This document shows positions 8,817 to 18,174 of a stretch of 64,000 nucleotides of DNA, piece after piece (within the stretch, counting starts at the first letter, position 1; each line of letters begins with the position of its first letter). The notes under the pieces are model-generated. The model was given only the letters and a program-made list of their open reading frames with translations. It was not told the origin of the DNA and ran no database searches. The stretch is from Leptospira ainazelensis (lineage in GTDB: Bacteria > Spirochaetota > Leptospiria > Leptospirales > Leptospiraceae): the NCBI RefSeq assembly GCF_016918785.1, contig NZ_JAFFPT010000003.1, positions 31,253-95,252 of the forward strand, read 5' to 3'. A program made the position numbers and the translations under genes.

Positions 8817-9572
8817 TCATTGTCGGACACAGTAAATCCCGTGTTGGGTGTTGCAAGCGGTCGCCGAGCCATAACCCCGATCGATAAAGTAATTTGAAAG
8901 TTGCTCCGGTTCGCCGAGGGAACCATACGTCGTGCCTAAGGCGGTACTTGTCCAGTTAAAACAGCTTCTTCCTTCTCCGGGCAACCAGATTCCGGGAGAA
9001 GAAGGAGTATCGATTCTGATTCCGGTAAACGTATACGTATTGGGGGGACGAGCCCCGTCCACGATAACGCTGTTCTCAAGAGTTCCTAAATACATCGATT
9101 GAGAATCGGTAGTAAAAACCGTTAGACTATCATTCGGGTTTAAGGTGCTCTTTTTTATATTGAGATACTTTGTGTTCGGATACAAAACCCAATTGTGAGT
9201 CAGATCCCTTGCACCGGATTCATCCATAATCATCGCCTTGTATTCGCTCGGACTTCCGAAAGCGGAGGGGAGAGTTGCAGCCGCGTTTTGACAAAGGGTA
9301 TCGGCGCCCGTGACACCTCCGATCGCGCCGTTTGTCAGTACACCCGCGATGTTGTAGAGTTCGAAGATATAACAGGGGCCCTTTGTCGTACTACAAGTGG
9401 GAAGGTCGGTATGGATGGAAGAAGAAGGACTGAAGATACGAGAGGGTTCGATCAATACGACCAGAGGATTTTTGAGCGCATCCGTATCCAATCGTTCGGC
9501 TTCACTGCAGAAAGTTGTAAATAAAAGAATGATCGAAATGGATACTGGCAATTTTAAAAATTGGCTCTTCAT
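8817..9572 (-). CDS. DUF1554 lipoprotein
   Basis: The start at 9572 is chosen because GGGA stands five bases before that ATG; an in-frame ATG at 9608 has no such site. The protein (251 aa) has a signal ending in TTFC, a linker, and then the DUF1554 domain: a GADTLCQNAA entry, EYKAMIMDESGARD, NWVLYPNTKY, a GRSCFNWTS core and a final CNTQHGIYCVRQ. These paired Cys/Trp features match the lectin-like DUF1554 family that is expanded in Leptospira lipoproteins. Surface role is likely; ligand unknown. Confidence 0.85.
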   Translation of the reverse strand: MKSQFLKLPVSISIILLFTTFCSEAERLDTDALKNPLVVLIEPSRIFSPSSSIHTDLPTCSTTKGPCYIFELYNIAGVLTNGAIGGVTGADTLCQNAAATLPSAFGSPSEYKAMIMDESGARDLTHNWVLYPNTKYLNIKKSTLNPNDSLTVFTTDSQSMYLGTLENSVIVDGARPPNTYTFTGIRIDTPSSPGIWLPGEGRSCFNWTSTALGTTYGSLGEPEQLSNYFIDRGYGSATACNTQHGIYCVRQ

Positions 9573-9735
9573 CGTTTTCCCATTCAACCAAGTATAACTT
9601 GGTCTCATTTATCAGAACAAGTTCACAAATGATAATTATACAATAAATCCTTGGAAAAGATTTTTGGAGGTCACAAAGGGAATGAACGTTACTAATTTAG
9701 TAATAAACGGTCGTTAGTCGAAATGAGAAGTTTAT

Positions 9736-9824
9736 AAGAATCTGTCCCAAAACAGGGACAGATTCTTGCAGCTTGATCTTTTTGATAAAGTATAATCGAG
9801 TTTTGGGACACGCTGTAAGTTTCA
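9736..9824. repeat. Dispersed intergenic hairpin repeat, family 2
   Basis: AAGAATCTGTCCC (9736-9748) and GGGACAGATTCTT (9755-9767) form a perfect 13-bp stem with a 6-base loop. It is followed by a segment GCTTGATCTTT...GATAAAGTA...GAGTTTTGGGAC that recurs at 27710-27762. The 398 bp between 9609 and 10006 hold this repeat and the hairpin at 9906-9946 and no gene. Confidence 0.6.
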
Positions 9825-9905
9825 TCGATGATTTATAACGGGATGTTCGATCGGCTCTGATCCTTTTCTAAATTCTTATCTTTTCTCGTTTTTTTTGAAA
9901 CGAAG

Positions 9906-9946
9906 AACGGAATCCAAAACGTTTTTAACGATTTTCGGATTCCGTT
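9906..9946. terminator. Hairpin past the chemoreceptor gene
   Basis: AACGGAATCC and GGATTCCGTT form a 10-bp perfect stem with a 21-base loop, 61 bases past the stop of the gene at 10007. There are only four T residues after it on the plus strand and none on the minus strand, so it may be a terminator without a proper U-tract. Confidence 0.35.
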
Positions 9947-10006
9947 TTGTTCGCCTAAAAGGAATTTTCTTCCCATAAAAAAAATCAAACTTTCAAAAAA
10001 CCCGTC

Positions 10007-11623
10007 TTAGTCCTTGTTTGTAAGTTCTCCCGATTGTACGTCCAATTCTAAGATGATTCCGGAAAGGTTTTCACTTTTGGCCGTCAAGGATTCCATCGAA
10101 GTCTGAAGATCGTTGATGGAATTTACGATCGCGCGAAGACCGACTCTTTGTTCCTTGGAAGCGAGTTCGATTTCCGAGGAGAGCGCTTTCAAAAAATCTA
10201 AATTAGAAAAGAATTGAGAATTGATGGAGTTCTGCTCGCGGAAGAGTCGGGTGAATTCTTCGAAATGAGAGACGAATTCGTGAAACAGGGAATCCTGTTC
10301 TTTGAAACGTTCCGCCGTGATTTCCGCCGATTTTTGTCCCGAGGAAACGTGGTTCGTTGATTTTTTGATGATATTGGAGATCAAATCCGCGTTTTTCGCG
10401 CTGCTTTCCGCCAATTTTGAAACTTCCTGGGCCACCACTGCAAAACCTTTTCCCGCGTTACCCGCTCTTGCGGCTTCAATCGAAGCGTTTAACGAAAGTA
10501 GATTCGTTCGATCCGCGACGTCGGACATGATTTGATTTACGTCGCTCACGCTTCGAAACGAATCTCCCAATGCAAATAAAGAATGGGAAAGTTCCTGGAC
10601 GAATCCGTTCACAGTGGATCCGGCGGTTCTTAGTTTTTCCAAACTCCGATCGAGATGTTGATTGAACGAGGTGATTTTTTCTATAATCGATTTGAGATTT
10701 TGACTGTGAACCACTAAGTTTTCGATATTCTGAAATTGATTCTGTACCGTTTCCGCGGAACTTTCCGTTTGTGACTGAAATTCCTCCATGGTCGAGCTGA
10801 TTTCTTCGAAAGAGGAAGCGTGATCGGAGACGACTTGGGTAAAATCCTTCATAAAGTCTTTTAGGTTTTGAGAAGAATTCCGTAAGGAACGCGCTGATTC
10901 TCGCATCTTGGTCGTTTTATCGTTCATGATTTTTTGTGAATGTTCCAATTCTTTTTGTCTCAGTTCCGAATTCTGAACTAATTTTAAAAAGAGGCTCACT
11001 AAAAAACGGACGATCAGAGAAGCGGTAAATAGAAAGATAATCTTCATTATTTGTTCGGACATGGACGCATAACTTGCCGACGCGGCGAGTACGGGATCGT
11101 CCACCATTTGCAGGCCGTATTGCACCGCGACTGCGATTATGATCGATTGAGTCACGGAAGTGAGCAATCCGATGACGAGTACGAAATTCGGAGACAAAAG
11201 AAGCCCGGCACAAATGATGTAAAGATAGGAAATTCCGTAAAAAATTTGTCCTTTTACGATCACTCCGGAATTTTGCGGAATGTCCGCGGCGACCACGATC
11301 ATGGTAGAAAATAGACTCAGAACATCCAGGATCATAAAAAGCTGGCTCTGTCTTTCCGAAATCTTACCGTAAACCTTTATCTTATAAAGACTATAAAGAG
11401 CATAGACCAACATGCTCGTGACCCCTAAAAGATAAAAAGTGTTTTGTGTAACCGTACTTCGTTTCCAAGAAGCGGTTATGGAAACATAAAATAGAACGAT
11501 TAGAATCAATCGGATCCAATTGATATAAGCGGGACCGGAAGCTATGATATCGCGATCCGTCCATTGTGTTTTAGAATCTCTTGAAAGCATTCTGCTTTCT
11601 ACATTGACCCGATTCACGCTCAA
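10007..11623 (-). CDS. Methyl-accepting chemotaxis protein with multi-pass sensor
   Basis: The 538-aa protein has about six membrane helices in residues 30-215 instead of a periplasmic sensor loop, a coiled linker, then the MCP signalling hairpin. The conserved tip reads [18 protein letters not shown] followed by [16 protein letters not shown] (around 365-400). No HAMP domain is evident. It should pass signals from the membrane to CheA/CheW; the stimulus is unknown. No other chemotaxis gene is adjacent, so it feeds chemotaxis proteins encoded elsewhere. Confidence 0.9.
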   Translation of the reverse strand: MSVNRVNVESRMLSRDSKTQWTDRDIIASGPAYINWIRLILIVLFYVSITASWKRSTVTQNTFYLLGVTSMLVYALYSLYKIKVYGKISERQSQLFMILDVLSLFSTMIVVAADIPQNSGVIVKGQIFYGISYLYIICAGLLLSPNFVLVIGLLTSVTQSIIIAVAVQYGLQMVDDPVLAASASYASMSEQIMKIIFLFTASLIVRFLVSLFLKLVQNSELRQKELEHSQKIMNDKTTKMRESARSLRNSSQNLKDFMKDFTQVVSDHASSFEEISSTMEEFQSQTESSAETVQNQFQNIENLVVHSQNLKSIIEKITSFNQHLDRSLEKLRTAGSTVNGFVQELSHSLFALGDSFRSVSDVNQIMSDVADRTNLLSLNASIEAARAGNAGKGFAVVAQEVSKLAESSAKNADLISNIIKKSTNHVSSGQKSAEITAERFKEQDSLFHEFVSHFEEFTRLFREQNSINSQFFSNLDFLKALSSEIELASKEQRVGLRAIVNSINDLQTSMESLTAKSENLSGIILELDVQSGELTNKD

Positions 11624-11748
11624 TTTAATTTTGAATCTTTTTGGAATCGAAAATCTTAAATTATAAGTGGCCGAACGTAAAAAAGGCGCTTGCTTATAAG
11701 TTCTTAATCATTTTTTTCACAGGGCGTCGTATTTTTGAAAATTTTAGT

Positions 11749-12894
11749 TTAAAGAATCACTTGTTCGAGCGATCGACGCGGAGAATAGGGCATCGGCCGA
11801 GAGTATCCGAAACGAACGATGAGTTGAGGATGGGCTTTTCCTAAGTTTAAGTGTTCTCCGAGTTGCGCGCGGAGTTTGGGAATTTCGGCGGGTTGATTCA
11901 TAAAGGCGGACTTGACGTTGAGAGAAGTGGCGAGTAACGTCCAACGTTCGAAAGCGCGTCCGACTTCGATCCATGCTTCTCTATCGTTTTGTTGAGAAGT
12001 AAAGACCAGTATCCCGGCGGAACTTCGGATTAATTTTTCATCTAGATTTCCTTGGCTTTTTCCGCTTACGATAGCGTCCATAAGAAATTGACCGAACCAA
12101 CGAGGAACTGAAGGATTTCCGGTACAAATTGTCGCAAGGCCGTCTCCTTTTTCGATCGCTTCCGATTCGCTGAATCGAATCCAATCTTTGAGTTCCCTGT
12201 AAAACGCCGGATCGGAAATTTGGATTTGATCTCCTTCCTTTACGTATTCTATCAAAGGTTCGATTTGTTTTTTATCGGTAAAGATCCGAGTTTCGATCAT
12301 CTCTGCTTTTGAAATGGATTCTAATTTTTTTAATTCCGAAACGGATAGGGCTTTGCCGTCGTATTCGTTTCGAGTGGATTGTCTTAACGGAATCGCTTGA
12401 AAAAGAGTTTCGTTTTTGTTTGAGATTCCCTTGCTACCGAGGGTGATCCGGATACAACCGTTTTCTTCCTCCGCGGGGAAATATTCGACTTTCGGAATGT
12501 ATCCTGCCTGTTCGGAAGCGATCAGAAGATTTTCGAGCGCACAACCGAGACTGATATAGAGTTCCCGATCGTCCGGATCCACAACTTGAAGTCTGCGCGT
12601 GAAATCCGGAAAAATCCGGATCGTATTTTCTTTGATGGAGAATTTCCAGGGTTGAGAATTGTGCCCGGAAGGAGCGAGTGTCGCATAACGCACGATGTCC
12701 AACATTTTTCCGTCGATACCGGAAATATCAATAAAGGATCTTGTTCGAATTCGATCGACTTCGTCTCTGTAATCGAGTCCTCTACAAAGGGGAAATGAGG
12801 AGGTGAGCGCCGCTCCGGCGCCTAAAACCGCGGCTTTTGCGAGAAAATCTTTTCGAGTCAAACGGACCGTTACGGCCGGATTGTGTGTAGGCAT
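11749..12894 (-). CDS. Nitroreductase-like (Acg-type) FMN protein with Tat-like leader
   Basis: The 381-aa protein opens with LTRKDFLAKAAVLGAGAAL (about residues 12-30), a Tat-like leader but with RK in place of the twin arginine. The body has the nitroreductase entry TLAPSGHNSQPWKF and later LGLCALENLL-like and INQPAE-type motifs (here MNQPAEIPKLRAQLG), as in the Acg/putative-NAD(P)H-nitroreductase group. It probably binds FMN; the substrate is unknown. It is monocistronic, and its ATG follows AGGAAGA closely. Confidence 0.75.
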   Translation of the reverse strand: MPTHNPAVTVRLTRKDFLAKAAVLGAGAALTSSFPLCRGLDYRDEVDRIRTRSFIDISGIDGKMLDIVRYATLAPSGHNSQPWKFSIKENTIRIFPDFTRRLQVVDPDDRELYISLGCALENLLIASEQAGYIPKVEYFPAEEENGCIRITLGSKGISNKNETLFQAIPLRQSTRNEYDGKALSVSELKKLESISKAEMIETRIFTDKKQIEPLIEYVKEGDQIQISDPAFYRELKDWIRFSESEAIEKGDGLATICTGNPSVPRWFGQFLMDAIVSGKSQGNLDEKLIRSSAGILVFTSQQNDREAWIEVGRAFERWTLLATSLNVKSAFMNQPAEIPKLRAQLGEHLNLGKAHPQLIVRFGYSRPMPYSPRRSLEQVIL

Positions 12895-13008
12895 TCTTCC
12901 TGATTCCTTTTTGGAAAAACTTTCTCGGATTTCGTTTAATAAAAATTATTCGAGGTCGGTTTAAAGAAAACGATAAATAGAAGAACGATTCAAGCAAAAT
13001 CCAGGTTC

Positions 13009-13374
13009 CTATATTTTGGATTCGATAATTTCTTTGATCTGATTGATTTCGACGGGTTTTAGCAGATAACCTAAGGGATGGATACTTTCGGCTTTTTCTT
13101 TTGTTTCGAGATCCGTATAACCGGTAACAAAAATGATCGGAATCGATTGGAAGGAACGGATTTGTTTCGCGGCTCCAATTCCGTCCATAACGCCGCCTAG
13201 GTTGATATCCATGAGGATGACGTCGGGCGGATTTATTTTTACGCTTTCGATTGCGGTTTCACCGGTTGAAACGTGATCGGTAATTTCATAACCGAGCCGT
13301 TTTAACTCTTTCTGCATAAGAAGCGCGATTAAAAACTCGTCCTCGACGATAAGAATTTTTATCTGAGATTTCAT
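13009..13374 (-). CDS. Single-domain response regulator receiver
   Basis: A 121-aa stand-alone CheY-like receiver with acidic pair E11-D12, phospho-acceptor D56 in VILMDINLGG, the T of FVTGY and K in YLLKPV. There is no output domain. Its ATG directly abuts the stop of the kinase at 13375, so the two are one transcript and surely a pair. With a HisKA_2-type kinase such receivers often act through protein contacts, for example in general stress signalling; that is inference. Confidence 0.9.
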   Translation of the reverse strand: MKSQIKILIVEDEFLIALLMQKELKRLGYEITDHVSTGETAIESVKINPPDVILMDINLGGVMDGIGAAKQIRSFQSIPIIFVTGYTDLETKEKAESIHPLGYLLKPVEINQIKEIIESKI

Positions 13375-14931
13375 TTAAACCCGCGGGACATATTGATCGT
13401 TTTTGAATTCTAGTTTAAAAGAAAAGTTAGGCTGATTTTCGATCGATATCTTTCCGTGGAGTTGTCCTTCTCCGATTCCGTAAATCAATTTCATACCGAG
13501 TTTATCGATATTTTTCGGATCTACAGGATTTGAAATCCCGATTCCGTTATCGGAATATTCGAACAAGGTTTGACCGGACTTCAGTTTTTGAATCGTAATT
13601 CGAACGAGTCCGGAAGCCGGATCCGGAAATGCGTGTTTTAAAGAATTGGATATCAGTTCCAAAAGGATCAAACCGAAAGGAATCGCAATGTCCAACAAGA
13701 CCTGCTGATCCTCGATCTCATAAAGAATTTTTAAATCCTTTGACACCGTTTGATTTCGTGAAAGTACATATTGGATTAACTTTTCAATATATTTCCTCAA
13801 TGAAATACTGGAAAGATCTTTTGATTCGAATAGGATTTGATGTACGATCGAGATGGTTTGGATACGTTCTTCCGTCTTACTCACGAGTTCGTCAATGTCT
13901 TCGTTTTTGATATAATTCCCGGCCTGAAGGTTGATCATACTGCGAATCAACTGCATTGTATTGTTCGATCTATGATAGAGCTCCCGAATTAAAATTCCTT
14001 TTTCGTTCAAAGATTGGATCAGTTTCTTTTTAGAATTCTCGTGTTCCACGATTTCGTTTTCGAGTCGATTGTTGATAAAAAGAAGGGAATCGTAGGGTTG
14101 ATTTACCGAGGCGATAAAGATACATTTGTAAATCAAGTAGAACGCAACGATCTTATAGATATGTCCGAGTACGCTATAAGTATCGAATACGTTTTTGTAG
14201 ATCGTCATCGAAAAACCGCAAAAAATAAAAAGGATTAGGGCCGATAAAAGATATTTGAGATTGTTATCGTTTGAATTCAGATAAATTTTTGTGTGAATTA
14301 TCAAGGAAACGAAGTTTAAGAATATGATAAAATACTCAAGATTGATTTTAATTTTAGTGAGACCGTATTCCTGTTTATAAGTTTCCGGCAGATTCTCCTG
14401 ATGAAAACTCACGAAATAAAGAATTATAAAAGAAAACGAAAGGGAAAAAAATAAAAGCCAAAAGCCGTTGATCCGAAGCGAGTTTTTTTTCGTATAAAAA
14501 AATGAGCTCAATAGAATTCCGACCGCGGTTACGATTCTCGCCATAATCCAAAATTGTGTGGATTTGTTTGGAGTGTTCGGAGTAAGCAAATCGGACATTC
14601 CGGAATAGGCCAGCGCGTGCATAAAGTCGATCAAACCGACGGTTAAAAAGGAGACGGCGATAAAAAGGGAATGATAATCCCGAGTCCGTTTGTATGTAAA
14701 CCAACCGAGTCCGAAAATCGAAATGGACACCGTGATACTAAAGACCTCGGCGATATTATGAAATACAAGATAGACGGGAGTTGTTACGTCGTATTGAAGA
14801 AGAGAAGGAAGGTTCTGGATAACGAGAATTGGAAGAGAAGCAAGGATGATCAACGCTAAAAATTGAAGGGAAAGCTTTTTTAGAGAAATCGAATTCATTC
14901 GATTCGGAATATTTGAGGTCATTGTTTTCAA
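13375..14931 (-). CDS. Membrane sensor histidine kinase, MASE3-like sensor, HisKA_2 type
   Basis: The 518-aa protein has about eight membrane helices in residues 20-275 (with FMHALAYSGM, typical of MASE3 sensors), a coiled linker and a HisKA_2 dimerisation box IRELYHRSNNTMQLIRSM with phospho-acceptor H320. The ATPase domain follows, with an N-box in LELISNSLKHAF and G-box in YSDNGIGIS. It should phosphorylate the receiver encoded immediately downstream. The MASE3 ligand is unknown. Confidence 0.9.
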   Translation of the reverse strand: MKTMTSNIPNRMNSISLKKLSLQFLALIILASLPILVIQNLPSLLQYDVTTPVYLVFHNIAEVFSITVSISIFGLGWFTYKRTRDYHSLFIAVSFLTVGLIDFMHALAYSGMSDLLTPNTPNKSTQFWIMARIVTAVGILLSSFFYTKKNSLRINGFWLLFFSLSFSFIILYFVSFHQENLPETYKQEYGLTKIKINLEYFIIFLNFVSLIIHTKIYLNSNDNNLKYLLSALILFIFCGFSMTIYKNVFDTYSVLGHIYKIVAFYLIYKCIFIASVNQPYDSLLFINNRLENEIVEHENSKKKLIQSLNEKGILIRELYHRSNNTMQLIRSMINLQAGNYIKNEDIDELVSKTEERIQTISIVHQILFESKDLSSISLRKYIEKLIQYVLSRNQTVSKDLKILYEIEDQQVLLDIAIPFGLILLELISNSLKHAFPDPASGLVRITIQKLKSGQTLFEYSDNGIGISNPVDPKNIDKLGMKLIYGIGEGQLHGKISIENQPNFSFKLEFKNDQYVPRV

Positions 14932-15233
14932 CTTGTTTCTATCTTTTTTATGAATCGTAACCTGAATCCAATATAGGACTGCGATTTCAGATCATTCCGC
15001 GTATTCGTTTCCTATTGATTTGAAAACGAATTTATTAAAACAAAGGAAAATAAACAAATTATTTCGTTTGTCCAGTATTAAATTTGCGGAACCGCTTTCT
15101 CTTATATTGACGAAATGAAATCTTAAAAATTTTCTTGGAAATCGATCTCTGGAGATTCCCTCCGGACTGAGACGACGGCAACGTTCCTAAGAATGTATCG
15201 CAAAGAGAACCGCTTGAGTGACAAGGGAAGGTC
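14932..15233. other. Intergenic, nothing recognised
   Basis: About 300 bp between two kinase genes read in the same direction. I see no ORF with a ribosome site, no strong hairpin and no repeat of the families found elsewhere in the window. Confidence 0.4.
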
Positions 15234-17765
15234 TTATCGTTTGCGAACGATCAACCACTCGTAGATCAATTGTTCGATATTCTTCCTATAATACGGTTTT
15301 GCTAGAAACCCGGACATACCTGCTTCCTTACATTTCGCCTTGTCTTCTTGTAAAACGTCCGCAGTAATCGGAATGATGACCGGTTTTTTTACGATCTTCG
15401 GATCGCTCAGAATCCACGCGGAAGCGGTGATCCCGTCGAGATGGGGCATGTTGATATCCATAAAAATCAGATCAAAATCTTTTTTTTTCGTCTTTTCCAC
15501 GGCTTCTAAACCGTCTTTTGCGACCTCGTAAGAAATATTCAATTTACCTAAAATACGAGCCAGAAGAAAAACGTTGGTATCATCGTCTTCTGCGATGAGA
15601 ATTTTTGTATCCGGTGCAAGTTCCGAAAGATCGAATTCTTGATTTGGTTTCTGTGTTTTGCCCGAACTCATTTCGGATAACAGAATCGTAAACTCAAACG
15701 TGGAACCACCGCTTTTGTTTTTAAAAGCGCGGATCGTTCCTAACATCAGTTCCACCAATTTTTTTGATATCGCCAATCCGAGCCCGGTTCCTCCGTATCG
15801 TCTTGAAATACTAGAATCCAACTGAAAAAATTTCTGAAAGAGAAGATCGATTTTTTCTTTCGGGATTCCTATTCCCGTATCGACGACTTGGATCGTGTAA
15901 CGGATTTGCCCGTCGGGTTTAAGAATTTCGGAATCCAGGATCACTTCGACTTTTCCGGAATCCGTAAATTTGACGGCGTTGGAAAGAAGGTTCGACAGGA
16001 TTTGTTTGATTCGATGTTCGTCGCCCATTGCGGAATTTATAAAATCGGGGGCGTAAACAACGTTCAATTCTAAACCTTTTTGAGCTACCTGATATTGAAA
16101 AATTCCCCGCATTTCCTCCATAATCATCTTCCAGGAAATTTCGCCGATTTCGAGTTCTATTTTATCGGCTTCTAATTTAGAATAATCTAAAATGTCATTG
16201 ATGATTTTAAACAAGGTTTCTCCGCTGCTTTGGATGAGACTTCGGATCTGTTCTTGGTTTTTATCGAGAGGTGTGGATTTGAATTGTTCGATCAAACCTA
16301 TGATTCCGTTTAGAGGCGTTCTGATCTCATGACTCATCGTCGCGAGAAACTGCGATTTTACTTTGTTTGCGAGTTCCGCTTCGTTCCGGGCCTTTACGAG
16401 TTCCTGGGTTCTTACTTGAACTTGAGTTTCTAAGTCTGTATTTTGTAATTCTTTTAATTTCATCAACTCACTGTGAGTCTGAAGACTTTCTTTCAGAGTG
16501 GATTCCAACTCGATCGCCAATCGTTCCGAATTCGCGATCGCCTTTGTGAGTTTTTTTGCAAGTACGCTCGCTTGCAAAAGGATAAAAAGAATTACTCCTA
16601 TATTCGAAAAATATCCGGTAGAAATATATCCCAGAGTAAACAGGATATCGTTGGCGACGGTGGCTGAAAAAATGAGATAAGCTACTAAAATTACAAAAGC
16701 CCCTTCCCGATTTTTTCTCCAGGCTTTAATCATATAAGGACTTAAACCGAGCGGAAGAAGTCCGATGAGCGTGAACTCGACTTCCGAAAATTTTGTGAAT
16801 ACGTTTACGGGTAAAATCAGAGCAAGGATAAACGTGGAGAAAACTCCGATCGTGGAATAGATAAATTTGCTCGAGACTTCCTCCGGAAAAAGTGCTTTGA
16901 TAAACATACACATCGAAATTCCTATCGTGACCACCACGAAATAGATGATTCTTATATAAGTATCAAAACTCATGTTTTGAAAAAAGAGGAGCAGCGTGTG
17001 ATTTTCTCCGCTGAGTTGTCGGAAAGACATCAGGATACAAAAGAGCGAGAAATATAAGTATTCTTTCGAACGGGTTCGAAAAAGAAAGATCATAAGATGA
17101 TAGAGTCCGACCAGACAGATGGATGAAAAACTTGCGATTTCGACGAGAAAATGTCTTATCTGCGTGTCTCGAATTTGATTCCATTCTCCTAAATACAAGG
17201 GACGCCAGAAACCGTGGTTCTCATGGTTATAATTCGAAATCCAGACTACGATCGTGATTTCATCTTGTATAAAACCGATATTGACTCGGTCGGGTTTGAC
17301 GGCGGGGATCATACTTTCGTAGCTCGTTCCTACTTGACCGACCTTTGTTACGGATTTTTGATTCACAAAAATTTCAAATGCTGAAAGAATTTCGGTCCAG
17401 CTGATTCCGTAAGATCCTGGAAAGGATTTCGGAAGTTTGATTTTGACCCGATAGGTAGCCTTTCCGAACGGTGTGATTTTTTTTTCCGGAATCTTATAAA
17501 ATTTCCAATAGGACGGTACGGGATGATAACCGTCGCAGTGTTCTTTCCAAAAACTCTCATCCGCATCCGGAGGGATCAGCCGGTCCCAACAGAATTCCCA
17601 GTCTCCTTTTAGGTTTACAATTTCAACGTTCGGATCCCAATCGGAAAGATTCGTTTGACCATTTTTAATTTGAATCGTATTTTTTTCTTCAACGTTGTTA
17701 CAGGAAATATAGAACGATAAAATCAAGAAGAGGGGTAGGAGAAATTTAGAATTACTGAAGCGCAT
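15234..17765 (-). CDS. Hybrid sensor histidine kinase with 7TMR-DISM sensor and receiver
   Basis: The 843-aa protein has a lipobox-like leader (YISC at 19-22), an extracellular carbohydrate-binding-like 7TMR-DISM domain starting LKGDWEFCWDRL (52-63), seven membrane helices (about 205-400), a coiled coil, HisKA with FLATMSHEIRTPLNGI (H479), HATPase with NAVKF and DTGIGIP (629-635) and a C-terminal receiver with D770 in IFMDINMPHLDG. The signal probably passes from the periplasmic domain to an internal phosphorelay. No HPt or output regulator is adjacent. Such orphan hybrids are common in Leptospira. Confidence 0.92.
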   Translation of the reverse strand: MRFSNSKFLLPLFLILSFYISCNNVEEKNTIQIKNGQTNLSDWDPNVEIVNLKGDWEFCWDRLIPPDADESFWKEHCDGYHPVPSYWKFYKIPEKKITPFGKATYRVKIKLPKSFPGSYGISWTEILSAFEIFVNQKSVTKVGQVGTSYESMIPAVKPDRVNIGFIQDEITIVVWISNYNHENHGFWRPLYLGEWNQIRDTQIRHFLVEIASFSSICLVGLYHLMIFLFRTRSKEYLYFSLFCILMSFRQLSGENHTLLLFFQNMSFDTYIRIIYFVVVTIGISMCMFIKALFPEEVSSKFIYSTIGVFSTFILALILPVNVFTKFSEVEFTLIGLLPLGLSPYMIKAWRKNREGAFVILVAYLIFSATVANDILFTLGYISTGYFSNIGVILFILLQASVLAKKLTKAIANSERLAIELESTLKESLQTHSELMKLKELQNTDLETQVQVRTQELVKARNEAELANKVKSQFLATMSHEIRTPLNGIIGLIEQFKSTPLDKNQEQIRSLIQSSGETLFKIINDILDYSKLEADKIELEIGEISWKMIMEEMRGIFQYQVAQKGLELNVVYAPDFINSAMGDEHRIKQILSNLLSNAVKFTDSGKVEVILDSEILKPDGQIRYTIQVVDTGIGIPKEKIDLLFQKFFQLDSSISRRYGGTGLGLAISKKLVELMLGTIRAFKNKSGGSTFEFTILLSEMSSGKTQKPNQEFDLSELAPDTKILIAEDDDTNVFLLARILGKLNISYEVAKDGLEAVEKTKKKDFDLIFMDINMPHLDGITASAWILSDPKIVKKPVIIPITADVLQEDKAKCKEAGMSGFLAKPYYRKNIEQLIYEWLIVRKR

Positions 17766-17915
17766 TTGATTTTGTTAAGAGAATTCGATCCTTTCAAACA
17801 TACGATCGGAGCGGAGAATCATACCCGTTGATGTTCTTTTAGATTATTGCAAAAATTTACAATAAGGGAAATGTTTTTTAAAATTCTTATATCCCGGTTC
17901 TATAAAACGAATACG

Positions 17916-17954
17916 AAAAACCGCCAAACTACAAAAAATGATTCGGCGGTTTTT
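17916..17954. terminator. Bidirectional terminator
   Basis: AAAAACCGCC (17916-17925) pairs with GGCGGTTTTT (17945-17954) giving T-runs on both strands. It lies about 220 bases past the stop of the P-type ATPase gene. The 409 bp from 17766 to 18174 hold only this and upstream sequence of the hybrid kinase. Confidence 0.7.
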
Positions 17955-18174
17955 AAGACGGATCTATCGTTCTAATTCTTTCACTTTCTAAGAATTAAAA
18001 CATTTGGTGAAATCGAGTGAGACTGATACAAGGACGTCCGGATAAGATTCAAAGTGCCGACTCGTATCTTTATCCAGGAAACGGGCTCAAGGACCGGAGT
18101 GAACGTATTTGAGTGAAAAATCCTGGAAGAAGAATCGATCTTATTAAACTGCTTCAAGGAAAAATAAGAAAAAA

